From Microvirga puerhi (lineage in GTDB: Bacteria > Pseudomonadota > Alphaproteobacteria > Rhizobiales > Beijerinckiaceae), in the NCBI RefSeq assembly GCF_020089865.1, contig NZ_JAIRBM010000024.1, positions 1 to 64,000 on the forward strand: a stretch of 64,000 bases of DNA. The letters run 5' to 3'. Shown one piece after another: positions 1 to 8,269 of this stretch. The notes under the pieces were generated by a model. The model was not told the origin of the DNA, made no database searches, and saw only the letters and a program-made list of their open reading frames with translations. Made by a program: the position numbers and the translations under genes. How positions within the stretch are numbered: the stretch's first letter is position 1; each line of letters opens with the position of its first letter.

Positions 1-28
1 GTTTTTGTCACACTCTATGATTACTTGA

Positions 29-221
29 TTTAATTAAATAATACTTGTTTGTGCTGATCTATACTTACTTTCTACTTCGCTAGATCTTGCAGATATACTT
101 TGACTTTACTTTGGTCATTCTATTTAATTAAAATCTGTGGATTGTGCATTTTTGTTAAATTGTCTGCCTGTTTAATTTAATTGTGCTTGCCTTCTGCTAT
201 GCTTGCTGTAGTTTAATTAAA
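29..221. repeat. Cluster of TTTAATTAAA palindromes in AT-rich leader
   Basis: The first 232 bases carry no gene and are much richer in A+T than the rest of the window. The palindrome TTTAATTAAA occurs exactly at 29-38, 123-132 and 212-221, and with one mismatch at 171-180. A further exact copy lies at 5541-5550, just upstream of the telomere resolvase gene. The copies precede the zinc-ribbon gene at 233 and could be binding sites for a regulator or part of a replicon-end or maintenance site. The function is inference; only the repeats are seen. Confidence 0.6.
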
Positions 222-232
222 TAGATAGTGCG

Positions 233-910
233 TTGTATCGAAAGGCTTTTCTCGTGCTCGATCTCTCGCCTCGCTTCGCCTGCTCCAATTGCGGCGCTGC
301 CCTCGCTGAAACCGAACTCCTGCCCGTCGCGGATCTCGAACGGCGCATCGCTCCCGGTGAACGTGTCCCCGATGGCGAGTGCCCGCATTGCGGTGCTCTC
401 TGCCATCAAAGCCGCTCCCGAACCCCGACACCGCCGCGCCGGCGAGCCGCCTCAGATCCAGCCCCAACCCACGACGATGCACAGCGCATCAAACTGGCCT
501 GCCAGCTCCTCCGAGACGCCACAGCACTCCTCAGACACGCCGGCGCTCCACGCGCCGCCCTCAAGGCCCACAAAGCCCATAAATCAGCCGAAGGCGCTCT
601 CAGACACGCATCCGCCCTCGCTGCACGGGCATCGGAGAGAACACCCCCGGCAAAGAGCCTTCCGGAGGCCCCAAAGCCCGTCGACGAGCTCGATGAGCAA
701 TCAGTAACGGCCATATGGGGCCTCAGATGTCCACAATGCGGCTTCGATCACGGCATCCGCATCAAGCTCACCGCCTGGGCCGCTCTCACTCCTGAAGGAA
801 CCGACCCCGACAGCGACCACGAATGGTGCCCCGAGTCTCCAGCTTCGTGTTCCGAATGCAACGCATTCAGCGGAATCGTCAAGGATTTCCAAGTCAAAGA
901 GGACAAATAA
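233..910 (+). CDS. Zinc-ribbon protein of unknown function
   Basis: Encodes 225 residues with two clusters of paired cysteines. The N-terminal cluster has C17-x2-C20 and C50-x2-C53, and the C-terminal one has C166-x2-C169 and C206-x2-C209, an arrangement expected for zinc ribbons. The middle is alanine- and arginine-rich and probably disordered. The start is the TTG at 233: the only stop-free codons upstream back to the TAA at 218 offer no better start. It sits directly behind the TTTAATTAAA repeats and is followed three bases later by a tiny membrane gene. The family is not recognised. Nucleic-acid binding is a guess from the zinc ribbons. Confidence 0.7.
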   Translation: MYRKAFLVLDLSPRFACSNCGAALAETELLPVADLERRIAPGERVPDGECPHCGALCHQSRSRTPTPPRRRAASDPAPTHDDAQRIKLACQLLRDATALLRHAGAPRAALKAHKAHKSAEGALRHASALAARASERTPPAKSLPEAPKPVDELDEQSVTAIWGLRCPQCGFDHGIRIKLTAWAALTPEGTDPDSDHEWCPESPASCSECNAFSGIVKDFQVKEDK

Positions 911-913
911 GCC

Positions 914-1027
914 ATGGCCCCTCAGACCGACACCCAAGGTAAAGGAACGCTCGACCTCACCGCGATCACAATCGCTTTCGTCGGCCTAGCCGCCTGGGTC
1001 AGTACTTTCTGCTTAATCTGGATGTAA
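914..1027 (+). CDS. Small single-pass membrane peptide
   Basis: A 37-residue reading frame beginning ATG three bases after the zinc-ribbon gene stops. Residues 13-36 form one hydrophobic helix (LDLTAITIAFVGLAAW and following) with a short polar N-terminus. The tight spacing suggests translational coupling with the upstream gene. Too short to assign to a family; it may be a genuine small membrane protein or an unused frame. Confidence 0.4.
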   Translation: MAPQTDTQGKGTLDLTAITIAFVGLAAWVSTFCLIWM

Positions 1028-1038
1028 AAGGTACACAA

Positions 1039-1317
1039 ATGAACAACCCGAAACTCTATGACGAAGTATTAGAAATGTTTGGCTTCACTAAAGGCCAGAA
1101 GGTGAGGATGCTTGTGAAAACCATAGGCTGCGATGAGGAAGATGAGGAGCGCACGTTTCCTGTAGGAGCAGTGGGAGAAATTTGCTGGATACATTATTAT
1201 GGCCCAAAATAGGGCTGGGCATTTATCATCAGTATCGAAGATCAAATTACAAACGTCTTCGATGAGAGCGATGGACTTCCCGACTCAAAATACTTTGAGC
1301 CGATCGCAGGAGAGTGA
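1039..1317 (+). pseudogene. Small gene interrupted by an in-frame TAG
   Basis: An ATG at 1039 opens a frame of 57 codons ending at an amber codon (1210-1212). The same frame continues without a shift for 34 more codons to the TGA at 1315-1317. The downstream half (GWAFIISIEDQ... YFEPI) reads like natural protein, so the amber looks like a single-base change in a roughly 92-residue acidic gene. Without the interruption the product would be a small soluble protein with a beta-rich middle (FPVGAVGEICWIHYYGPK before the stop). Either the gene is newly inactivated or a suppressor tRNA reads the codon. The family is not recognised. Confidence 0.5.
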
Positions 1318-1677
1318 CGAAACACGGATCTCGAACCACTTCGGCAAGGATCCTAGTGGTTAAAATCTAACACTTGGTACCCGACCCGCGATGCCCAGCT
1401 CCAACTCAAAGCGGAAGTTGGGTGAACGGCAGCTTCGTGCCAGTAGTTGACCTTCCTGCAACTCTATCGAAGGTCGTGAATGGGGCCGGCAGCGGTCTGT
1501 CCGGTCTTCGGAATGATGGGCGAGCTAGCTGCCATTCGTTTTTGCTGCATCAAGCGGTGGTGTGAATTCGTATATTTGACGCCCGCACTTGAAAAGGATG
1601 TTAGTTACTTCAAGCGCGTCTTGTGCAACTAAAGCTTTTAGTTAGCGTGTCTCGGCGACGAATCTTTCCGGGGTACG
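1318..1677. other. Gene-free interval before the ABC-3C operon
   Basis: No convincing coding sequence is seen on either strand in these 360 bases; the available frames lack a plausible start or protein-like composition. A perfect 7-base inverted repeat, AACTAAA-GCT-TTTAGTT, lies at about 1627-1643, some 35 bases before the effector gene of the defence operon, where an operator or promoter-proximal regulatory site would be expected. Confidence 0.4.
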
Positions 1678-2841
1678 ATGTCATTGGACGAATATCCAAA
1701 ACTCAAAACTTCAGTGCCAGGGCAATATCTTGGATACGGCCTTCAGCCGGTTCGGCTTTGCTACTATTTGATGAGTGTCGCAAATGGTTGTCGGGTGTCG
1801 CTTGAGCAGCTTGATGACATCGCGATCCACGATGCGTCCGGCGGGCTGATTTTCGAGCAGTCCAAAAGTGCGTTGTCTGGTAATCCCGCTTCGGACCGAT
1901 CAGCAGAGCTGTGGAAGACCTTATCGAATTGGGCGTCACTGCCCACATCGCTCTTCAATTCTGCGATTGTGTTCCGATACTACGTCACGCCCTTGAAGAT
2001 CGGCGATCTCGTTCGCGATTTGCATGACGCCAACGATGCTGACAAAGCGGCACTGCTACTCAAGAAATTCAAGACGAAAACCTTCAAGGGGAAGAAGGGC
2101 GTCGGCGTGGAGCCGCTGATAACAAAATTTCTCGACGCCGGCGACGAAGTTTGCCTCAAGGTGATTAGGCTCTTTGAATTGCGTACCGAGAAAGATCCAA
2201 TCGACGCGATCCGGAAAAAACTCCTCGTGACACTCCCCGAAGAAAGCTTGGATCAGTTCTGTGCTGCCGCAATAGGAATGGCTAAGACTGACGTCGAGAG
2301 CCTAATTCGCAAGAAGAAGGCACCGATCCTGGACGCGGTCGCGTTTCGGGGAAAGCTAAGAGCGTTCATCAGAAAACACGATTTCTCGAAACTTCTTGTC
2401 CCGGCCGCGGGCGAGCCGGCGCAGAACCAGATTGCCGATCTTCTCAGCAGGCAGCCAACTTTCGTGCGCCAACTTGCGGCCGTCGAGGCTTCGGATACGC
2501 TCCTGACAACGGCAGTTAGCGACTTTCTTCGAACGATGGCCGATAAGGTCGCTTGGGCGGACATAGGGAATATCGTCGACAGCAGTCTCGATGAGCTCGA
2601 CCAGTCGCTCGTTCGCCATCATACTATGACCTCTGACGAGCTTGCGGACACTCATGGGCATCTGGACCCGCCGCGATGGGGGCGGCAGCTTTATCGTAGG
2701 TGCGCTGACTTGAAGATGCCATTGGAGGGGCAGACCCTTCCCAGCTACTTCGTTGCTGGAGAATATAACTGCCTTGCCGACGACCGTAGGGTCGGTTGGC
2801 ATCCGGATCATAAGTCCTTGTTCCCCCCAGAGGCAGCATGA
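1678..2841 (+). CDS. ABC-three-component system effector with Cap4-like nuclease domain
   Basis: First gene of a three-gene defence operon. The N-terminal 90 residues resemble the Cap4/DUF4297 restriction-like nuclease fold: a GY-x2-Q-type opening (residues 19-23), SLEQLDDI with D46/D47, and FEQSK with the Q61-x-K63 motif, followed by a LWKTLSNW segment typical of these nucleases. The remaining 300 residues are mostly helical and probably bind the other components. The next gene starts four bases before this one ends (ATGA overlap), showing tight coupling. In ABC-3C systems the ATPase and middle component are thought to restrain an effector until infection is sensed. The nuclease call rests on motif reading alone; catalytic activity is not shown. 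Confidence 0.72.
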   Translation: MSLDEYPKLKTSVPGQYLGYGLQPVRLCYYLMSVANGCRVSLEQLDDIAIHDASGGLIFEQSKSALSGNPASDRSAELWKTLSNWASLPTSLFNSAIVFRYYVTPLKIGDLVRDLHDANDADKAALLLKKFKTKTFKGKKGVGVEPLITKFLDAGDEVCLKVIRLFELRTEKDPIDAIRKKLLVTLPEESLDQFCAAAIGMAKTDVESLIRKKKAPILDAVAFRGKLRAFIRKHDFSKLLVPAAGEPAQNQIADLLSRQPTFVRQLAAVEASDTLLTTAVSDFLRTMADKVAWADIGNIVDSSLDELDQSLVRHHTMTSDELADTHGHLDPPRWGRQLYRRCADLKMPLEGQTLPSYFVAGEYNCLADDRRVGWHPDHKSLFPPEAA

Positions 2842-3326
2842 TCACCACCACTCTCTCGACGGTGGCGCTAGTCCAGAACCCTGCGCTGGGAGCACTGCTT
2901 TTGTGGCGGTTTGGGAAATCGTATCAGGAAGAGCGGCTGGTCGAGGCTGCTCAGTTCCACTCATTCTTTGTAGTGCTTCCGCTACTTTACCATGCGCCCA
3001 CGCTCGACCGAATCCGGTCCACCTACGATTCTTCCGGCCTTTCACAATTCACGAAAAAGCTGGCCGAGGAGCGCGAGCTTCTGATCTCAGTACAGGAGCG
3101 CGCCCTGAAGATGCGAGAGCTGACGCTGTCCTCAGTGGGGGCGGCTATTTCCAGCGGACTCATGCACCTCTCCTACGATACAGGCAGGCTCCGGAGTAAC
3201 GAAGCGCGTCCTCCAAAACCGCCCGAACGGTTGAAGTATCACGCCGCCGGAGCGGACAAGCTCGGTCACTGGTTCGGCAGGCTGACGCTCGATCAGGCCT
3301 TCGCACTTTTGTGGGTAGAACCCTAG
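2838..3326 (+). CDS. ABC-three-component system middle component
   Basis: A 162-residue helical protein starting with MITTTLSTVALVQNPALGALLLWRFGKSY, the pattern of the small 'three component ABC system middle component' family: an N-terminal NPALGA stretch, a central long helix, and a C-terminal KLGHWFGRL...AFALLWVEP segment. In these systems the middle component links the effector to the DUF3732 ATPase. It overlaps the effector gene by four bases, and the ATPase ATG follows its stop by two bases, so all three are made from one message. Assignment is by family pattern and neighbourhood. Confidence 0.8.
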   Translation: MITTTLSTVALVQNPALGALLLWRFGKSYQEERLVEAAQFHSFFVVLPLLYHAPTLDRIRSTYDSSGLSQFTKKLAEERELLISVQERALKMRELTLSSVGAAISSGLMHLSYDTGRLRSNEARPPKPPERLKYHAAGADKLGHWFGRLTLDQAFALLWVEP

Positions 3327-3328
3327 AC

Positions 3329-5281
3329 ATGCATTTTCAGATTTTGAGTTTGATCCTCTGGCCCAAGGCTAATCATCGACCGCGTGTCCTAAATTTCGAA
3401 CCCGGGATGGTGAACGTCATCACGGGCGCATCGAAAACCGGAAAATCAGCGGTCATTCCGATCATTGACTACTGCCTGGCATCGGGAAAATGCAGCATCC
3501 CGGTGGGGACTATACGAAAGACATGCGAGTGGTTTGGCATCGTCGTTGATACCCTTGAGGGAAAAAAGCTCTTAGCAAGACGGGAGCCGGGCGAAGCAAA
3601 GCAGACGGGGGACATGTATCTCCTCGAAGGCGATGAAATCGACATTCCTGATCGGATCATAGAAAAGAACACGACGGCGGACATCGTGAAGCGGAAGCTC
3701 GGAGAACTGTCCGGTCTTTCGCGACTCCGTATCAATCCGGATGCCGATGTGGCCTATCAAAGTCGCGTAAGCTTTCGCGACCTGATGGCTTTCAACTTTC
3801 AGCCCCAGTATATCGTCGCGAATCCGCTGGCTCTGTATTTTGGAGCCGACACGACTGAACACCGAGAAAAACTAAAGGCCATATTCCCTTATGTTTTGGG
3901 CGCTTTGACGCCGGAAATGGTTGCTGCGCGTTGGGAGATCGATCGTCTGCAGCGTCTTCTTCGGCAAACAGAAACCGCTTTGTCTACGGTCAAGAAAGCA
4001 GTCCGGGCATGGCAGGCAGAAACCAGCGGTTGGATTAGACAGGCGCTAGAACTCGGGCTTCTGCCGCAAGGAACGGCGATACCCGAAGATGACCCTAACC
4101 GAACGATCGATCTCCTCCGTGAGGCTACGCGCGCCGACACTCGAACATCATTCGCGACTGTTGACACAATCGAGCCCTCGCTGCGTCAGCTCGAGCTTCT
4201 GCAAAACCGAGAATCTGAAACCGCTGCGAGGCTTTCCGTCCTCCGGCAACACCTTGGAGAAGTGGAACGCCTTGTCGAGAGTAGCAGAAAGTACGGTGGC
4301 GCTATTCGAATCCAGAAGGACCGGCTGGACATCGCGGAATGGCTCAAGTCTAGGACGGAAGCTGCCAATGACCCGATAGCGGCGCTTGCGGATGGCCGCG
4401 AGAAAATCGACGCGCTCGTGCAGGCCCTGGCGGGGATCGAAATCCAGTTGCGTACACAACCGAGCCTGTCCGACACCTTCGACAATGAACGTCTACGGAT
4501 CAGGTCGGACCTGGACGTCGCGACGAAAGAGTTGGTCGCCGTTCGCCAAGAGATCACGATCCTTGAACGCCGATCTGACGAGGTCAGGGAAGCAACCTAC
4601 CGAAGAGACAGGGTCGAGCGTTTCCTTGGCCGCCTGGAACAGGCGCTCGAAACGTTCGAGCGCGCAGAGGACGGTGGCGCGCAGGCGGAAGAAATTGGTC
4701 GTCTACAGGGACTGATCGACGAGCAAAGGGCAATTTATTCCGAGCAGCAGGTGCGTAGGCGGACCGACAACGCGCTTCTGTACGTTGCGAAAATCGCGGC
4801 CTCTATCCTTCCTAAGTTGGATGGGGAGTGGCCAAACGCACCGATTGAGGTCTTGATTGATGACCTGACTGTGCGCGTCGTGCATCCCGACCGCAAGGAC
4901 TACCTATGGGAAATCGGCAGTGGTGCAAACTGGCTCGCCTATCACGTCGCGGTAACGCTGTCGCTCCAGCGTTTCTTCCGGGAGCTTCCCGATCATTGTG
5001 TTCCGGGCTTCCTGGTTTACGACCAACCAAGCCAAGTCTACTTCCCGTCGGGATTTGACAAACCGGGCCGGGACGCACCGGGTCGAACGCGCAATCAGGA
5101 CATTGCTGCCGTCCGGGGAGTGTTCTCAGCCATCGCGGACGAGATCGTTCTGGCGAAGGGCCAGTTGCAGGCAATTGTACTCGACCATGCCGGCGCTGAC
5201 GTTTGGGGAGAACTTGTTGGCGTCGTGCCTATTGCCGAATGGCGGGATGGTGACGCACTCGTTCCGGATTCATGGCTCTAA
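3329..5281 (+). CDS. DUF3732 ABC/SMC-like ATPase of an ABC-3C system
   Basis: A 650-residue ATPase with Walker A GASKTGKS at residues 33-40, two long coiled-coil stretches in the middle (about 190-480), and C-terminal motifs GSGANWLAYHVA (signature-like) and FLVYDQPSQVYFP (Walker B-like), all characteristic of DUF3732 proteins. It probably dimerises and senses an invader, releasing the nuclease-like effector encoded two genes upstream. An upstream GTG at 3311 would overlap the middle component gene; the ATG at 3329 fits the conserved N-terminus better because family members begin right at the first beta strand (MHFQILSLIL). Confidence 0.85.
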   Translation: MHFQILSLILWPKANHRPRVLNFEPGMVNVITGASKTGKSAVIPIIDYCLASGKCSIPVGTIRKTCEWFGIVVDTLEGKKLLARREPGEAKQTGDMYLLEGDEIDIPDRIIEKNTTADIVKRKLGELSGLSRLRINPDADVAYQSRVSFRDLMAFNFQPQYIVANPLALYFGADTTEHREKLKAIFPYVLGALTPEMVAARWEIDRLQRLLRQTETALSTVKKAVRAWQAETSGWIRQALELGLLPQGTAIPEDDPNRTIDLLREATRADTRTSFATVDTIEPSLRQLELLQNRESETAARLSVLRQHLGEVERLVESSRKYGGAIRIQKDRLDIAEWLKSRTEAANDPIAALADGREKIDALVQALAGIEIQLRTQPSLSDTFDNERLRIRSDLDVATKELVAVRQEITILERRSDEVREATYRRDRVERFLGRLEQALETFERAEDGGAQAEEIGRLQGLIDEQRAIYSEQQVRRRTDNALLYVAKIAASILPKLDGEWPNAPIEVLIDDLTVRVVHPDRKDYLWEIGSGANWLAYHVAVTLSLQRFFRELPDHCVPGFLVYDQPSQVYFPSGFDKPGRDAPGRTRNQDIAAVRGVFSAIADEIVLAKGQLQAIVLDHAGADVWGELVGVVPIAEWRDGDALVPDSWL

Positions 5282-5302
5282 CCACTAGTATGTGTCAGGG
5301 TA

Positions 5303-5479
5303 TCAGGGAGATGACCGAAGCTCATCAATATATTTCAGGAGGAGTTCTCCCATATCCTTGTCGGTAGCAGCGCCGACCTCCTGAGATCTTCCAAGCCAGG
5401 CTCGGATCCAATCTGCAACGAGCACCAAGGGATCTTCAGCAGTTTCGGACTGCTCTACATCGGTGATTTTCAGCGACAT
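5303..5479 (-). CDS. Small acidic protein of unknown function
   Basis: A 58-residue frame opposite in direction to its neighbours, starting with ATG at 5479 and stopping 22 bases after the end of the ATPase gene on the other strand. The product (MSLKITDVEQSETAEDPLVL...) is acidic and predicted helical, with a WIRAWLGRSQEVG stretch. A weak GCGAGG stands before the start. Its start region lies back-to-back with the telomere resolvase gene, sharing a short AT-rich intergenic region with an inverted repeat, so it may be a regulator or maintenance protein. No family is recognised. Confidence 0.45.
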   Translation of the reverse strand: MSLKITDVEQSETAEDPLVLVADWIRAWLGRSQEVGAATDKDMGELLLKYIDELRSSP

Positions 5480-5496
5480 TGGCGCCTCGCAACCAG

Positions 5497-5550
5497 AGTT
5501 TAAATAAACTGCACTTGCGCTGCCAAGGATAGTCAGATAATTTAATTAAA
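5497..5550. promoter_or_regulatory. AT-rich divergent control region upstream of the telomere resolvase
   Basis: Between the divergent small gene and the resolvase lie a hairpin-forming repeat, AGTTTA-AA-TAAACT (5497-5510), and an exact copy of the TTTAATTAAA palindrome (5541-5550) found three times at the start of the window. The second site ends 22 bases before the chosen resolvase ATG, a position where a bound protein would block transcription or translation start. The binding protein is unknown; autoregulation by the resolvase is one possibility. Confidence 0.4.
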
Positions 5551-5572
5551 GTCAAACGGCCAGAGAGTGATT

Positions 5573-7018
5573 ATGGCACCGCGAGCCAAAATTGGACGCC
5601 CTTCTACAATTCAAGCCCAAATCGAATCTTTCGTCGAAAGGCTTCGTGCTGAACCCGAACGTGTCGGTGCGCTCTGGGCGATTGAATGGCTGTCCCTCGC
5701 AAATCGAGCGATCACGACTCGGACAGTTTATATCTCCCACTATCGTAACGCGGTGAAGACTGCGCTGGGAAAGGATCATCCGGCCCTTGCCGTAATCAGG
5801 GCAATGGATCGAGTGTCATCTGACCCACTCCGCACCTATGAACCTCGCGCCTATGGCGGGCGCAAGAAAACCCGCGCTGATCGAATCGAACGTTTCGCAG
5901 AGGCTGTCTCAGAGGCTATCGACGAAGCTGCACCAAAAAAGCCTGGCAAAGCCAATACCAGGGCGAAAGCTGCACTCGAGAACACGGTGCGCTCGCTCTG
6001 GGATGCCGAAATGGCTGAAATGATCGCCACGCTGAAAGAAACCACCATCCTGACGACAACCTCCGCTTATCGGAATGCTCTGAGGGAGAAGGGTGTGGAT
6101 GACGAGGCGCTGCTAGCGCTCGTAACCCCGCCAGTGGACATGCAGAAAAGCGTGACGACGGCATATCGAGATCGGGTTATTGAACAGCATCACGATCTTG
6201 TAGCAATTCCTCAGTGGGATGCTATTCGATCGCGCGCAGAGGACCTGTTGCCGAAGGCACCAGGGACGTGGGCATCGCTCGACCTCGACGCAAAGAAAGT
6301 GGCCGAAACGATCGATCGCTATCGCGCAGTCCAGATCGGCCTCGCGCTCGGTTTCCTGACGGGTCGGCGACCGTTCGAAGTCTTCTGCCAGGGCGAGATA
6401 GAGCCTCTATCGCTTGATGCTTCGGCCGGGTCTGTAACCTCCACCAAGGTTGGGCGTGGATTCGATAATTGGCATGTACTCTTCTCCGGCCAAGCCAAGA
6501 CTCGCGGTCGGGATGGGACAGCTTTCGACAAGCAGTTCGCGATTCCTGTTCTCACGAAGGCAAGGGATGTCATCTTCGGATGGAAGGCGCTTCGGTATAG
6601 TGAACCAGGCCAGGTTTGGCAGAAAATGAGTCATGCTGAATTTAAAGCGGACTTGCTCATTAAGCAGAATCCGCAATGCTTGTGGCCTAATCTACGTGAT
6701 GAAATATTTGAGGATCTATGGCCGAAACCTCAGCCTGACGACACAAAGCATATCTCGGATGCAAAGATCCTCAAGTCGAACAACATTCGTTCGTTCTATG
6801 CGGAGGTGGCAGATAACTTCTTCCGGCCGAAATCCAAGACAAAGTCAGCATACTTTGCGGATATCCTCGGACATACCGAAAAGGATATCGAAACGGCCTC
6901 CTCTTACATGAGGTACTATCTTCCCGATCAGAAGACGACCGGGCCGACCAGGCGGGTAAAGCGGCAGCTTTCTGCCAAAATCGAGGCGGCAGCAGATCAG
7001 CGGGCCGCTTCAAACTGA
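5573..7018 (+). CDS. telA: Telomere resolvase (protelomerase), TelA-like
   Basis: A 481-residue relative of Agrobacterium TelA, the enzyme that cuts replicated telomeres and reseals them as covalently closed hairpins. Key motifs sit in the expected order: LWDAE (about 142), TTTSAYRNALRE (about 161), GFLTGRRPFEVF with the first active-site arginine (about 265), FSGQAKTR with the lysine (309), NNIRSFYAEVA with the second arginine (406), and LGH...SYMRYYLP with H434 and the nucleophile Y445 exactly 11 residues later, as in TelA. It is about 40 residues longer than TelA. ATG 5573 is preferred over the GTG at 5567. Hairpin-end formation by this protein is inferred from family knowledge. Confidence 0.9.
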   Translation: MAPRAKIGRPSTIQAQIESFVERLRAEPERVGALWAIEWLSLANRAITTRTVYISHYRNAVKTALGKDHPALAVIRAMDRVSSDPLRTYEPRAYGGRKKTRADRIERFAEAVSEAIDEAAPKKPGKANTRAKAALENTVRSLWDAEMAEMIATLKETTILTTTSAYRNALREKGVDDEALLALVTPPVDMQKSVTTAYRDRVIEQHHDLVAIPQWDAIRSRAEDLLPKAPGTWASLDLDAKKVAETIDRYRAVQIGLALGFLTGRRPFEVFCQGEIEPLSLDASAGSVTSTKVGRGFDNWHVLFSGQAKTRGRDGTAFDKQFAIPVLTKARDVIFGWKALRYSEPGQVWQKMSHAEFKADLLIKQNPQCLWPNLRDEIFEDLWPKPQPDDTKHISDAKILKSNNIRSFYAEVADNFFRPKSKTKSAYFADILGHTEKDIETASSYMRYYLPDQKTTGPTRRVKRQLSAKIEAAADQRAASN

Positions 7019-7031
7019 ACCTTCTGTAAGG

Positions 7032-7820
7032 TCAAAGTGGAAGATCAGTCGGAAATGACACGCGCGGCATCTGGCGCACCGCCAAAGCATCAGGCCATTC
7101 GTCCCAATTTCCGCCCTTACGGTCGATCAGCTTGAGGTCGATGGGATTCGCTCCCATCTGCTTCACGAAAACCGGTACCATTGCCCTGCGTCCTTGCTCG
7201 ATCAGGCTCAATGCCCAATGGGGATTGAAGGGACGAGCTCCATGTCCGCTCTCGCCGCCTGTGATGATCCAATCGAGGCTATCAATCCATGGGGATAGGT
7301 CGATTGGTCCGATCTGCGGCTCAATGGACAGTCCGATCCATGCAACAGTCGGCTTGAGAGATGTCAGCTTGCTAATATCCCTGTCGGCTTCATCCTGATT
7401 CACCACTGTCGCGATGAGCCCGCAATGCCGGAAGTTGAGCTCCCAATCGATCGGCAGCATCTTCTTGACGTTGCCGACGCGCTTGGTAACGAACTGCCAA
7501 TTGAGGTTTCGGCACTCACGCACCAGCGCCCAAAGGCGTTCACGCCATTCATCCGGCACTTCGTTGTCAAATATGTCAGCCATGGATGCGCAGAATACCC
7601 AAGAGCGCTCGCCTGTCTTCGCGGCTTCACGGTTCCACTGACGCGGCTTTGACCAATCCTTGACCAGCCGGCGCGGCATTCCTGCTCCCCAATGATCCCC
7701 GCCAACGCGCCTGTCGAATGTCTCGGCATAGCATCGATCGCAGCCTGGGCCGACCTTCGTGCATCCCCACCAGGGATTAAATGTGTGCTTCGTCCACTCT
7801 ATCGCGGTGTTTGCAGCCAT
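7032..7820 (-). CDS. DUF5131 (phage Gp37/Gp68) family protein
   Basis: A 262-residue protein whose N-terminus, IEWTKHTFNPWWGCTKVGPGCDRCYAE, is diagnostic of the phage Gp37/Gp68 family. The cysteines C-x6-C-x2-C resemble an iron-sulfur cluster site, and the family is regarded as radical-SAM-like, but its reaction is unknown. Further conserved pieces are WVFCASMADIFD, VTKR, GLSIEPQIGPID and WIITGGESGHGARP. The ATG at 7820 is chosen because family proteins start just before AIEWT; the open frame extends 30 codons upstream with no conserved content. It is the last gene of a minus-strand run of phage-like genes and converges with the resolvase gene, 13 bases apart. Confidence 0.85.
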   Translation of the reverse strand: MAANTAIEWTKHTFNPWWGCTKVGPGCDRCYAETFDRRVGGDHWGAGMPRRLVKDWSKPRQWNREAAKTGERSWVFCASMADIFDNEVPDEWRERLWALVRECRNLNWQFVTKRVGNVKKMLPIDWELNFRHCGLIATVVNQDEADRDISKLTSLKPTVAWIGLSIEPQIGPIDLSPWIDSLDWIITGGESGHGARPFNPHWALSLIEQGRRAMVPVFVKQMGANPIDLKLIDRKGGNWDEWPDALAVRQMPRVSFPTDLPL

Positions 7821-7852
7821 CGATTGATGGTCCAGTTTAGGAAATGACAGAC

Positions 7853-8203
7853 TTAGTGCCAGTAGAGAACGATGGGATGCTCTGGCGGCATCTGTGCGAG
7901 GTAGGCCCAAGCCGCTCGGTTCTTCCAGTTATCTTTCACCTCATGCTCGCTCGCCAAAGTCATGAGGCGCGCTGCAGTGGTCCATGTTAAGCGGGTGCCG
8001 AATGGCGTCTTTTCCAACCTGCCATAACCTTCCGCGTCATCAGACGTTCTGGCATGGTAGCAGCGCAAAGGCTCAGGAATCTCCGCTTGCTCAAGTGCCT
8101 CAATCTTGGGCCAGAATTCATCCCTCCGTTCCAGACCGATCCCATCATGGGCGGCCCAGGTGCCGGGGCTAAGCAGCGGCAACAATTTCAGATCAACGCC
8201 CAT
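7853..8203 (-). CDS. Phage-associated hypothetical protein
   Basis: Encodes 116 residues beginning MGVDLKLLPLL, with several aromatic and charged segments (LRCYHARTSDDAEGYG, WAYLAQMPPEHPIVLYWH) and no membrane helix. Its place between a methylase-like gene and DUF5131, both common in phages and mobile elements, suggests a phage accessory function. No catalytic motif is recognised. Confidence 0.65.
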   Translation of the reverse strand: MGVDLKLLPLLSPGTWAAHDGIGLERRDEFWPKIEALEQAEIPEPLRCYHARTSDDAEGYGRLEKTPFGTRLTWTTAARLMTLASEHEVKDNWKNRAAWAYLAQMPPEHPIVLYWH

Positions 8204-8269
8204 GTTGATTCTCCCAGGTAGGAACGCCGAGCCTTAATTCTGGGCGCATAATCTACGTTCCAAACCTTA

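Noticed and set aside
1374..1565. 63-codon plus-strand frame starting with a non-ATG codon before the ABC-3C operon
   Set aside because: No ribosome site, biased composition and no protein-like features; treated as gene-free sequence.
5497..5510. AGTTTA-AA-TAAACT as the resolution site (telomere) of the resolvase
   Set aside because: Known telomere resolution sites are longer inverted repeats, and a site inside the replicon next to active genes would be cut. It is kept only as a possible operator.
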